This document shows, piece by piece, positions 32,993-46,000 of a stretch of 64,000 nt of DNA. The translations under genes and the position numbers were made by a program. Every line of letters starts with the position of its first letter. Position 1 is the first letter of the stretch. The notes under the pieces were generated by a model, which searched no databases, had not been told where the DNA came from, and worked only from the letters and a program-made list of their open reading frames with translations. Source of the stretch: Sabellastarte sp. h YS-2021 (taxonomy: Eukaryota > Annelida > Polychaeta > Sabellida > Sabellidae); the NCBI GenBank assembly GCA_964017235.1, contig OZ024936.1, positions 57,401,028 through 57,465,027 of the forward strand, read 5' to 3'.

Positions 32993-33885
32993 AAATCCAT
33001 ACTAAGACCTTTTGTTTTTACATTTTCACAAGTTTTGCCTTATAACTTAAAATGGTCAGCCTCAAAAGTCTCCAACTGTAGCAGATATAACTTTTACATG
33101 TAATATTTTCTCTGAAAATTTTAAGTCTGTATCTTAAATTTTAAGGTCACCTTAGGGTCTCTAAAAAGCCCACAGACTCCCAATTTATTGACTTTTTACT
33201 GCTTTTAAGCCCTATAATTGTCATACTATGTGACTGATACATATTAATATGTTCTTTTCTTCATGTACCAATAACTAAGGCTTTAAGTAGACATTTACTT
33301 GTATGTGATGAACATCTACCCAGAGGACTTTTTTTAAAATTGACAAAAAAAATAAATGAAATATAGTTCATAATAATTGTGAATCACACCAAATGAGTGC
33401 TACAAAAATACCCAGTGAATGCCTGTGGTGTGAGAGATGGCCTGTTTGGGGGTATGTTGGCACCAGGTTGGCATGTTGGTGGAATCTAGTTTATCACTGG
33501 ATGCTGTGGTAAAAATCCAATACTTGGTAGACATTATGCAGAATTATAGTCTGATTGGCAGTTTAGTATCATGAATGTGAAATAATCTAATACAATAAAT
33601 GTCAAATTATGTTTGAATCTACAGTTAAATGACACTTTTTATGTGGGTGATAACTAGGCTAACTAAACAGAGCTTTACTAGAATTGTAGACTATTGCATT
33701 TCTTCCTTATATGTGCCTCGATGTTAGACCGACCCCTGGTTAAGACCATTTTATATTTCTCAAGGTTGGTCATTACACACAAGTTTCATTGTACTTTATT
33801 GGATTTTTTTTAAACTTTAGTTATTTAATAATATGGTATCCATCACTCACACTGAAGCAAAGAATTTATTTTGTTATTGTTTTAG
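32993..33885 (+). other. Upstream region of the ANK-CARD gene
   Basis: AT-rich DNA ending in a splice acceptor (ttgttattgttttag, 33885). No TATA box or exon could be fixed. The promoter and any first non-coding exon may lie here or further left. One phrase (aattttaaggtcaccttagg at about 33145) belongs to the repeat cores. Confidence 0.4.
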
Positions 33886-33977
33886 ATATTTCATGACCAA
33901 CCGATATGACTTCCGCAGTACAAGTGTAATTGCATCATGACAAAGTTCTAAGAAAGAGTTCTACATTGCAATACATC

Positions 33978-34085
33978 ATGGCGATACAGCAACAGCGTTT
34001 TGCAAACATCCAAATAGAAGAACTGTTCCATGAAATTACACATGGCAACACCCAGGCAGCTTTACAGTTAACATATTCACTCAAG
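33978..34085 (+). CDS. ANK-CARD gene, coding exon 1
   Basis: ATG in strong context (A at -3, G at +4). 36 codons (MAIQQQRFANIQIEELFHEI...), ending LTYSLK at donor AAG|GTCAGT, phase 0. The helix-rich start probably caps the ankyrin stack. Confidence 0.7.
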
Positions 34086-37000
34086 GTCAGTGGATAGATT
34101 AAAATGGAATTTCAATATCAATGCTTCTTTGTGTCATCACTTGGCAAAAGTTGGATACAAAATTTGTTTCTTTTGAGTGTAATTACAGGAAATGCAAATC
34201 ATTAAAATATGTATTAAGACAAAAACATGTGGTAAATCTACTTTACCCACAGAATATCAAGTAGTATAAGCTTTCACAGTGAATTTTCACCAAAAACATT
34301 TGTCAGTGGTCACTTTGGCTACCATCTCCTCCCCCTTAGAGGATTTATTTATTTATTTAGTGTCTTATATAACGCCTAGTACCTTATCGGTTACATTATA
34401 ACGGGTAGTTGGGAGGGCAGAGGAAACCAGTACATACTGTTGGCCAAGGTTCTGTACTTAAACTGCCAATCAACAACAAGCAACTACCAGCTTTCCCACA
34501 TGAGGTCAGGCCAGGATTCGAACTCTGATCTCAGAGGTGGGAGGCAAGTGTGTTACACCCCTAGAGGAACACTTGTACATAAATTGATTGCATCTAGTCT
34601 GGGGTTGTGTCTCATGAAATGTTTTTCCCTTGCATAAAAACATGCTATAGACAGGTAATCAATTTTTAATTAAGGTCAAAGAAAACATCAATCAGAAAGT
34701 TAGTTCACAGAGCAGCAGAATTCTTCAGACATGTCTTCATGCAGCCTGCCATAAGAAGAGTATCCAGGTAGCTAGAAGATTGCTTGATTTAGGGGCAGAT
34801 CCCAATATAAGGGACAGCTTCAATAGCACTGCCTTACATAATGCTGCTGCAGAGGGGAATCTGGAGGTAGGTGATTTAATTCTTTATCAAAGTTACTGAA
34901 ACACTGCCTTACTTTAATGCTGTTGTAGAGTGGGATCTGTGGTTGGTAACCTGATTTCATCAACAGAAAGTTATATTTTTGAGTGGATTGTTTGTTAAGC
35001 GGCCCGTCAGGGACACTTATTTGTTTTCACTGAAGTTCGACTGATCACTGCCGCCGCCACAGGATTATGTTCTCTCTTGAATAACTTCTTGGGTTTTCAA
35101 ATTTTTCTTTCCTTCTTATCTTTCTTTAAAACTATAGGGGCGGGAAATATTTTTGGGATACTTTGCGCAGACCTTAAGCTTTACTTTTGGTCTGTATCTC
35201 AAAAATGGTCAGGATTTCAGCATTTTGTTGTTCACATGCCAAAGTTTTAGCCCTGTATCTGCAATCTTAAGGTCACCTTAATGTCAAAAAGGGGGTTTTA
35301 GCCCTCCAGTTCACTTAGTTTTTCACTTTTTTTCAACCAAACTTGGCATATATATTAAGATTTACCACAGCATTATCCTGACTTTATGGTGACCTTAAAC
35401 TGTTAATATAATTGGAGCTATGGCCTCCCCTAAAGTCATAAAATTTGGAATAAAGCCGTCTGGCCCCTTTCTTTTTCCCTATCTAACGTATATTGCTACG
35501 GAAGTAGATGAAAAGAAGACTCTTACCACCTTATGATTTAAATATTAATGATTTAAATATTAATGATTAATTTCAGCCCTAAACTCAGTTAATGTTTAAA
35601 TTTTTAAAATAAAACTTGGCACATTTATAAAGGTTGGCAGAAAGGGACACCCCAGTATATGGTCACCTTAAAGTCACAATATAAATGAAGTTATGGTCAC
35701 CTTACAGTAAAAAAGGAAGTTTTCAGCCTCCAGCTATCTTATTGTTCAACTGACCTCAGCTAGACTTCATACACTTATAAAGGGTGACAGAAGGGACATT
35801 CTTATTTTATGGTCACCTTAAAGTCCCAATATGAATGAAGTTATGGTCATCTTGTAGTGAAATTGTGGAGTAATTACTCTCCAGCTATCTTAACATTCAG
35901 CTGACCTCAGTTAAATTTTGCAAACTTATTAAAGATGAAAGTAAGGACCATCTTATTTTCTTTCCACCTTGGAGTTCCAATAGAAGTACAGTCATGGCCA
36001 CATTGAAGTAAAAATGAGGGGTTTCAGCTCCCAACCGACTGACTGTTCAATGACATCAGTTCAACTTGACACATTGATTAAGTTTAACGAAGACTTTTAA
36101 TGACCGTTCTCCTTAAAATTCCTGTCCAAAACTACAAGACCCAGAGACATGCTGTTTTTTAAGAGATACCTTATCTATTGAGGATGATAAATAGTAAAAT
36201 CCATGCAGATCTGTCTGTTCATTTGTTCCCCAGAGCCATTAGAAGAGAGGTACCCCCACCCAAACTCTGAAAATTTCAACACTTTATCACAATTTTCTCA
36301 TTGACTATTGCAGGGATTTCTCTCATATCTTGCATATATGTACTAGGCCACCAGTAGATTCCCTTGTGGGTGTATCAGGCCTGGATCTTTCTTAATTATT
36401 ATCTCCCGCCGGCCGGGCGGGAGATTATAAAATGCATTCCGTGCGTGTGTGCGTGTGTGCATGTGTGCGTGTGTGCGTGTGTTCGTGTGTTATTGAGTGT
36501 TACGCTTTTATAAAGGGCTGTACACCACACTGGTTGTTTCTCCTTGGCCTTTTCAATGTTTTTTATGACCTTATTGCTTATGTCCTTTCATTTGATGCTG
36601 TTATTTCACACCTAGGACCATAGCTAAGTGAGTAATAGCAATGGTGGCTACTTTGAGTAAAGTGCTCATAACTCCAAAACGACTGCATTTAGAGTGTTTC
36701 TGTAAAATACGTTGTTCAGCTACTTTCTCCATGCCTACAAGATGGTACCATTTTTAGGGTTCTATCTTCATAGCTAAGTGAGTAATAGCTATTTTCTGTT
36801 ATCAACAATGAGCAAAATGAGTAAATTGATTTTGTCTTTGTAACTGTTACTTACAATATTGGCCTGAAATATGTTGTTCAACAACTCCTTCATGTACTAT
36901 ATCATGGTGAGGTGTCCAAGGTGTAGCACCATAGCTAACTGAGTAATAGCTATACTAAGTTTAATATTTGACCATTGAGCAAGTCACTTATAACTCAAAA

Positions 37001-40000
37001 ACTATTGAATATAGAGGATTTTTGTCAAATATGTTGTTCACCTATCTTTTGGATATACTGTATTGTGAATTTTCACAGCTGTAACTGAGTAATAGCTACT
37101 TTGATGATAACCATAATGAGTAAATGGCTTATATCTTCAAAAGTATTGCAGCTACACAATTTTGTTCCAATATGTTGTTCAGCTACTATCTCCACAGCTA
37201 CAACATGGTCACTAGTTTGGAGGTGTATCTCCATAGCTAAGTGAGTAATAGCTACTTTGTCAATTTTTAATGATAACCATAATGAGTAAATGCCTTATAT
37301 CTTCAAAAGTATTGCAGCTACACAATTTCTCTCAAATAAGTTGTTCATCTACTTTTTTTGAACTGTAACATATTTAAGTTTCACAACTGTTGCTCAATGT
37401 ACAAGTGAGTAATGGCTACTTTATTGTTACTTTTGGTGAAAATGTGAAAAATGACAAATATCTCGCAAACCGTAATAGCTACTTTGTCAATTTTTAATGA
37501 TAACCATAATGAGTAAATGCCTTATATCTTCAAAAGTATTGCAGCTACACAATTTCTCTCAAATAAGTTGTTCCTCTACTTTTTAAGTCATTCATCTACT
37601 TTTGGGAGAGCTTTCACATGGTGAAGTTTCAGACTCGTAGGTAATTACTCACCTACTGAAAATGAGTAATTGCGAATTATCTCTAAAAGTATTGGAGATA
37701 GCCAATTTTTCTCAAATAACTCATTCACCTACTTTTGGGAGAGCTTTCACTTGGTGAAGTTTCAGACCCATAGCTAATTACTCACCTACTCAAAATGAGT
37801 AAATGCGAATTATCGCTAAAAGTATTGCAGATAGCCAATTTTTCTCAAATAACTCATTCACCTACTTTTGGGAGAGCTTTCACTTGGTGAAGTTTCAGAC
37901 CCATAGCTAATTACTCACCTACTCAAAATGAGTAAATGCGAAGTATCGCTAAAACTATTGCAGATAGCCAATTTTTCTCAAATAACTCATTCACCTACTT
38001 TTGGGAGAGCTTTCACTTGATGAAGTTTCAGACCCATAGCTAATTACTCACCCACTCAAAATGAGTAAATGCGAATTATCTGTAAAAGTATTGCAGATAG
38101 CCAATTTTTCTCAAATAACTCCTTCATCTACTTTTGGGAGAGCTTTCACATGGTGAAGTTTCAGACCCATAGATAATTACTCACCTACTCAAAATGAGTA
38201 AATGCGAATTATCGCTAAAAGTATTGCAGATAGCCAATTTTTCTCAAATAACTCGTTCACCTACTTTTGGAAGAGCTTTCACATGGTGAAGTTTCAGACC
38301 CATAGCTAATTACTCACCTACTGAAAATGAGTAAATGCGAATTATCTGTAAAAGTATTGCAGATGGCCAATTTTTCTCAAATAACTCCTTCATCTACTTT
38401 TGGGAGAGCTTTCACATGGTGAAGTTTCAGACCCATAGATAAGTACTCACCTACTCAAAATGAGTAAATGCGAATTATCGCTAAAAGTATTGCAGATAGC
38501 CAATTTTTCTCAAATAACTCGTTCACCTACTTTTGGAAGAGCTTTCACATGGTGAAGTTTCAGACCCATAGCTAACTACTCACCTACTGAAAATGAGTAA
38601 ATGCGAATTATCTCTAAAAGTATTGCAGATGGCCAATTTTTCCCAAATAACTCATTCACCTACTTTTGGGAGAACTTTCACTTGGTGAAGTTTCACACCC
38701 ATAGCTAATTACTCACCTATTCAAAATGAGTAAATGCGAATTATCGCTAAAAGTATTGCAGATAGCCAATTTTTCTCAAATAACTCATTCACCTACTTTT
38801 GGGAGAGCTTTCACTTGGTGAAGTTTCACACCCATAGCTAATTACTCACCTACTCAAAATGAGTAAATGCGAATTATCTCTAAAAGTATTGCAGATAGCC
38901 AATTTTTCTCAAATAACTCATTCACCTACTTTTGGGAGAGCTTTCACTTGGTGAAGTTTCAGACCCATAGCTAATTACTCACCTACTCAAAATGAGTAAA
39001 TGCGAATTATCGCTAAAAGTATTGCAGATAGCCAATTTTTCTCAAATAACTCGTTCACCTACTTTTGGAAGAGCTTTCACATGGTGAAGTTTCAGACCCA
39101 TAGCTAATTACTCGCCTACTGAAAATGAGTAAATGCGAATTATCTCTAAAAGTATTGCAGATGGCCAATTTTTCCCAAATAACTCATTCACCTACTTTTG
39201 GGAGAACTTTCACTTGGTGAAGTTTCACACCCATAGCTAATTACTCACCTACTCAAAATGAGTAAATGCGAATTATCGCTAAAAGTATTGCAGATAGCCA
39301 ATTTTTCTCAAATAACTCATTCACCTACTTTTGGGAGAGCTTTCACTTGGTGAAGTTTCACACCAATAGCTAATTACTCACCTACTCAACATGAGTAAAT
39401 GCGAATTATCGCTAAAAGTATTGCAGATAGCCAATTTTTCTCAAATAACTCATTCACCTACTTTTGGGGGAGCTTTCACTTGGTGAAGTTTCAGACCCAT
39501 AGCTAATTACTCACCTACTCAAAATGAGTAAATGCGAATTATCTCTAAAAGTATTGCAGATAGCCAATTTTTCTCAAATAACTCATTCATCTACTTTTGG
39601 GAGAGCTTTCACATGGTGAAGTTTCAGACCCGTAGATAATTACTCACCTACTCAAAATGAGTAAATGCGAATTATCTCTTAAAAGTATTGTACTTAGCCA
39701 ATTTTTCTCAAATAACTCATTCACCTACTTTTGGGAGAGCTTTCACATGGTGAAGTTTCAAACTCATAGCTAATTACTCACCTACTGAAAATGAGTAAAT
39801 GCGAATTATCTCTAAAAGTATTGCAGATAGCCAATTTTTCTCAAATAACTCATTCACCTACTTTTGGGAGAGCTTTCACATGGTGAAGTTTCAGACCCAT
39901 AGCTAATTACTCACCTACTCAAAATGAGTAAATGCGAATTATAGCTAAAATATATTGCAGATAGCCAATTTTTCTCAAATAACTCATTCACCTACTTTTG

Positions 40001-43000
40001 GGAGAGCTTTCACTTTAACAGCAAAACTATTCAATTTAAAGGAGTTTTGTCAAATATGTTGTTCACCTACTTTTTGATGTAGTGCGGCGGGAGATCATAC
40101 CACGGCAGTGGTCTTGTTTTTTATGAATTTTTGATGCATTAAAATTTGTGTATTCATGCACTAAATCACTTATAGCTTGAAAAGTATTACATTTACAGCA
40201 TTTTGTTAAATGTGTTTTTGATGTAGTTCTGTGTCAGTTATAACATAGTAAAATTTCAGAACTGTAGCCCCTTACATAATTAAGTAATTGCTGTAAAACC
40301 TAAACATTCTACTGCAGTAAATAATCTTTTTCTCACCCGCATTTTATTTCAGTGAGGGGACTGAGGAAGAGGCATTCACTTTCTTCACAGATCTGCCCCT
40401 TCCCCACTCCCCTCACTCAAATAAAAATACATGTGAGAAAAGAATTGCCTCTTTGTATGGGGGATGGGGGAAGTGAGATGGGAAAGTGAGATTATGTGTG
40501 TTGTGTCTGCACACTGAAAGGTGATAAGGGATATCAAGATGTATTTATTTATTTTCATAAATTTCTCAGTAAATTCTAGGATTTTCATAAATTTTTCAGT
40601 AAATTTTTTGGGGGGTAAACAATTCAAACCAGGACATTTGTATTTAGTATCATGGAAGAAGAGCCTTGTAAGAATGCCTTGTCTGTTTTGAGAGAATGGA
40701 AAAAGCCTTAATAATATGTAAAAACCAGGGGCTTTCAAGATATTCAGATACAGAGTCATGTGTGAATTAAAAATGTTAACAATAACATCTGATAACATGA
40801 CCTTGTGTATTTTTTTATACAATGGAACAATAAACGATTTCACAAATACAATTATCTTGAGCATATTTATCTTAAAAAATATTAAATAGCAATGAATTTT
40901 CAGAGGCATAAAATGCCTCAAAGATATACAACATATGAATGTCCCTATCTATAGCCAATTATAGTTTACTACAGTGTATCTTTATCATTATAAATCTAGG
41001 ATTAAATATCTCCTGGAAAAAATTTACAATCCCAAATTTACGATCCCAAATTTACAGCAAAAATGATATATTATTTTCATAAAATATACCACTCTATGAA
41101 ACACAATAAAGCTCACATTCTGCTTACAGTCTAATACTGCAGCTGATACAGTTTTTAGATAATCCACTTTCCATTAGATACCAAACACAATAAAGCTTAC
41201 CTTCTCCTTACAGTCTCACACAACTGCTACAGCTTTATTAACTCAAGTCTCCATCCGGGTCGCTCATTTTTGTTAGGACAAACCTTTTTGTAGTTGTTTA
41301 TCAAAGTTACCAAAACACTGTCATACTTAATGCTGTTATAGAGTCGGATCTGTGGTTGGTAACCTGATTTCATTTTTGTTTTTGAATGCATTTGTCTGTT
41401 ACAGTTTGCATTTACTGCACAAGTGATCAAAAAATCTTTATGAAATATTTATTTAGGTATTGGTCTGACCAAAGGAAGAAGTGATTTATTTTCTGGAAAG
41501 ATCCAGATCATATTTTGGTTGTAAAAAAATTCTGAATTTAATCAAATTATTCTGCAAGGGGAACATAAGTAAAAGTTCAAAATTTCAAGAATTTGAACAG
41601 AAAATTTAGAAAATATGAAAATTCATTGCTGTTTAATATTTTTATAAGGTAAATATTCACATTCATATTCACATTCAGTGAATGTGATGATCACTCAATC
41701 ATAACCATTTTAATCTGTAATGTTACATCAATAAATTGAAATATCGGACTGCTGTTTACACTTATCTATTGACCAAAATTTAAAATTCTGTTTACTGGTA
41801 GTAATATACTTTCAATACCTAGGTTTTTATTGGCAGAACGATTTCTACTGTTGTTGTTACTTTTTTTAGGAAAATACAAATTCATCTCAACCAGAAAACA
41901 CTCAGAGTGCTGGGCCGGTATTCACAAATGCAGATCAGTGAAGATCAAATCAAATTTAAGCAAAAATGATCAAATTTTGATTGGATTTTTGTATCAACTA
42001 AGACTGGTATTCACGAAACATTTGATCTGATTTTATGATCAAATTTTGGATTAAATTTGATCCATGTACTTTGATGGATTAACTTTCAGATCAAGGTGGA
42101 TCTTTTAATCAGCCACTACAGACACAGAGGAACTAGTGGCTCCATGAATAACATTGGAATTTTCAGTGCATTGTTGAATGATCACTTGTTTTTTCCTCTC
42201 TGACCAGTTATTATTCCTCACTACTTTGATACAATTGGATGGTACTGTAATGCTGTATTCATCTATAATTTTTTAACAAATCCGAAAAATTATCAATAAA
42301 TAAAACTTTGGCAGATGAATAATGATACATCAGGTACTTTGTTCATACCTTGCAAATTTATGCAGAATTTCATATCACTGATTACAAAACCAGATCAAAT
42401 ATTTGATCTTTTCAGCTCAAGTGATCCATGCTTTGTGAATAGCTATTTGATCCACTGGCTCACTTGAAACTTTTTTCTCAAATTTGATCTGATCTTGATC
42501 TGATCTTAATCCATGTTAGTGAATACTGCCCCAGCTCTCCACAAGTAGGGTTGGGGCATTTCTGAAAATTCAGGATTTTTTTTTGTATCCAGGGTATAAA
42601 CTGGGTCTTTCCCCGAATTTAATCATATCTTCCTTTGGCCTGGCCCTACTTACATGATAAATTTCGTGAAGATCAGCTAATGCTTTTACAGTAATGTCAA
42701 CCAGAATGGGATCTTTGAGAATTTTGGATTTTTATGTATCCAGAATATGTTTTGAACCTTTATGTCACTTCTTTCTTTGGTCAAACCCTACCCACATAAA
42801 AATTTCAGAAAGATCTGTTTATTGTATCCACCGGATGAATACCTAATATCTAGTTAAAACGCCCACTGCTGTGTTTTCTTAACAGATGGTCAAACTTTTG
42901 ATTGAATATAATGCCAGCCCTTGCATGAAGAAGGGTGAGAGGGATGCAGTTGCAATGGCGAGATTGTATGGTAGAACAGATGTGGTGGAATTCCTCATCA

Positions 43001-46000
43001 GCCAGTTTGAACCCTGCACACATGCAGCTGGAGGCTTGTACTATTGTGATGTGAGTAATACTTTGCAGGATTTTATTGAAACTTTTGAAGGTCAAAGTTG
43101 GGATTTTACATCCCTTTCAACAGCCAGGATCATATTGGGATAGGTCCTCAGCATTGACAGTTGTGGGAGTTGAACCTACACAGAAGTGACACTCACTGTG
43201 ACAGCATGTAATGAGATGCCAAACTTGCTAACCCACTATTTTCCGCTGTGGAGAGTTTTTATTCAAGAAAGATTCATGTATAAAAATGTACTGCTTAATT
43301 AGGAATTTTCATAAAGCCAAATCAAGAGTACAGTCATGGCTGGTCTTCACAAAGAACATGTCTTTCAGGACATGTTAGGGTGGCATATTTTTAATGTTTC
43401 CACACAGTGACTGATTTGGTCTGTGTTTCTTAAATGTTTATGTAAGGTCATTTAAGGGATACTGTGCTATACACACTATCAAAGATTTTGCTCAATGGTG
43501 CAAAGTAAAAATAATAGTGATTTAGTGATATATAATTTTTAATTTGATAAATAAGTTAGGATCATTTCAGTCATAATTATATGTATATGTATTGCTATTT
43601 TATATATATGTAATATATATAATAAATATAAGGATATTAATGTTGTGATATCCTTATTTAATAATTAAGAGCATTTATCTCTTTAATCTTTTGATATAGG
43701 AATAAAAGAAATATTTGAGTGCTTTATGATGGTTTTAAACTATCGATCAGCTGAATATTAAAGTCACGAAGCTCGAAGGGCTAAGTGCTTTAATATGTAG
43801 CCGATCGATAGTTTAAAACCATCATAAAGCACGAGAATTTGCCTTTTATTCCTATTCTAAAATGGTTACATTAATATTTGGTCAAAATGAAGGGATGAAT
43901 CTTACACAAAAATTAAAACAAATCCAAAGCCATGTTGGCTGTTCCATCAATGAAACATACGTGGTGATATCTTGGGTAAAAATTAAGTATTTCTTGCTAC
44001 TCTATTGTCATAGAATTTGTCGAAAATGTTGAGAGATTGTCATTGTAGATGTTTTCAATTTGTTGTGAGCTTTAAAATGATATGTTATTTGTTAAAATCA
44101 AGTAAGAAATGACAATCTTGTGAATATTTAACCACTTATTTTATGACTAGTTGTTTGTTTACTTTTGTACGCGAAGGGACGATGTATGTAGAATTCAACA
44201 GTGTTACTTTATTTGCTGTTCTGTATACACGATTTCTGAACTGCGCAAAAGACATATCCACAGTCACTGCGCAGCCTACCATTTTAGAATACTCAATATA
44301 CCACACAGATCTGTCAAACTATGTGTTAAATTGCTTGGATGTAGCAAAGATTCATGAACTGTATATACCTGTCCAGTTTTTATTGTATCACAATGCTCAC
44401 TTTCATGTTAGTTTTGCAGAGCTTAGATGGGTTATACATGTGTCCATTATTGCTATTGTAACAATACTTGCAACAGTATAAATATTACCAAAGCAAATAG
44501 AGATATTAATAAGCTTCAGTATTACTCTTCTTTTCTATGTTATCTTTCAAATTTGTAGGCATTAACAGCTATCTAACCTTGTTTTCAGAATATTGGAGCT
44601 TCAGGCCCCATCATGGAAAAAGAAGAGTCACACCAGTTTTGTTTAGCAGTTGAGCAGCAGTGCCCTGAAGTACAAGCAACTCCAGTAAAGGTTGTAGAGA
44701 TGTTTTGCATTATCAGTCTTCTTGTAGCCTTTTGTTTCACTAATTTAGTTATTCATATTTGAAACAAGGCCGAAAGGCACAAGTAGAGCCACAGGTAGTT
44801 CACTGAAGCAGTCACCCATCCCAGTACTAACATAACCTATTGCCACTTAACTTCAGTGAACAGACAGATACTCATCATGCTGCACCACAATTCATGAAAG
44901 TCCGGAGACAAAAACACAAGGCCGAAAGGTGTTTTGGTCCACTAGCGCAAGCGCAAAGCCATCAGAAACATGAGTAGTGCACTGAAGCCGTAACCCATCC
45001 AAGTACTAACATAGCCCATGGCCGTTTAACTTCTGTAAAACACAGCTATTGTGGCCAGGCCACAACTTCTGTAAAAGACGGACAGTCATTGTGGTCAGGC
45101 CACAATTCATAAAAGTCAGGAGACGAAAAAAAAGCGATCTCTAAAAGCACAAGCTGTACTGAGGCTCACACGTAAAAAAAGTGATCTCTAGAATCGCAAG
45201 CCTCGCTAGAGCTCGCCCTTAAAAAAGATTTACATTTATAATTCTGTTTTTACAAGGTCTTACACAGATACAGACTTTATGTAGTGGTGTGTTAAAATAT
45301 TAAGTCAATCTGTTTACTGCTCCCTACCATAACTCGACATAACTTGGACACAAATAGCTTATTTGTGGTTATTTATGTGTAATGATGTGGATTTCTATTA
45401 ACTAAAACATGCACTTGCACAATCATGTAAGCTTTAGACAAACTTTAGCTGCAAAATATGAAACCAATCAAGCTTTGAAAGTGCTTTTTAAAGGGCAATT
45501 ATACAATTGCTACTTCAAAAAAGTGCATCAACATTACTGATAACAACCAGTAAGTATTCTATATTCCAGTTTGTGCCAAGTTGAGGTTTTTGCCAAGTTA
45601 CAATATCAAACAGTAGGTCTAATCACAGCATTTTGTAATACCCAGTAAACATTTTTAGGTTTTGCAAACGTTTGATAGGAAACGTTTGGCAAAGGTTAAA
45701 AAATTATGGGTACGAAAACCATTTATAATAGAATGTTTTTAAAATGTTTTGTGTATACCGTTTATTAAACGTTTAATGACAAATGTTAGAAAAACATTAC
45801 AAATGAACATAATAATATCTGAATAATAATTTATTTATTTATTATCAAATTCGTACACTAGGTACACTACATTTAAATACAAAATAATTCTACAAATAAC
45901 ACAAATGTACATACATGTTCAATACCATTTTACAAGCAACACACACAGAGGGAAAAAACATGAAGAACAAACACAAACTGCTTGTACTTATGTACAAATA

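Noticed and set aside
37561..40015. Regular repeats that could suggest a CRISPR array
   Set aside because: The whole 133-bp unit repeats with no unique spacers, in a eukaryotic intron. Satellite.
40385..40921. 178-codon frame on the minus strand
   Set aside because: Phe/Ile/Lys-rich composition of AT-rich DNA, no domain, no splice or promoter context; lies in an intron.
44143..44481. 112-codon frame on the plus strand inside intron 3
   Set aside because: Would need its own start and end within an intron; no conserved motif and no acceptor or donor in phase with neighbouring exons.
44808..45024. Functional 5S rRNA genes
   Set aside because: Only the internal box region matches; the ends and stem partners of 5S rRNA are absent.
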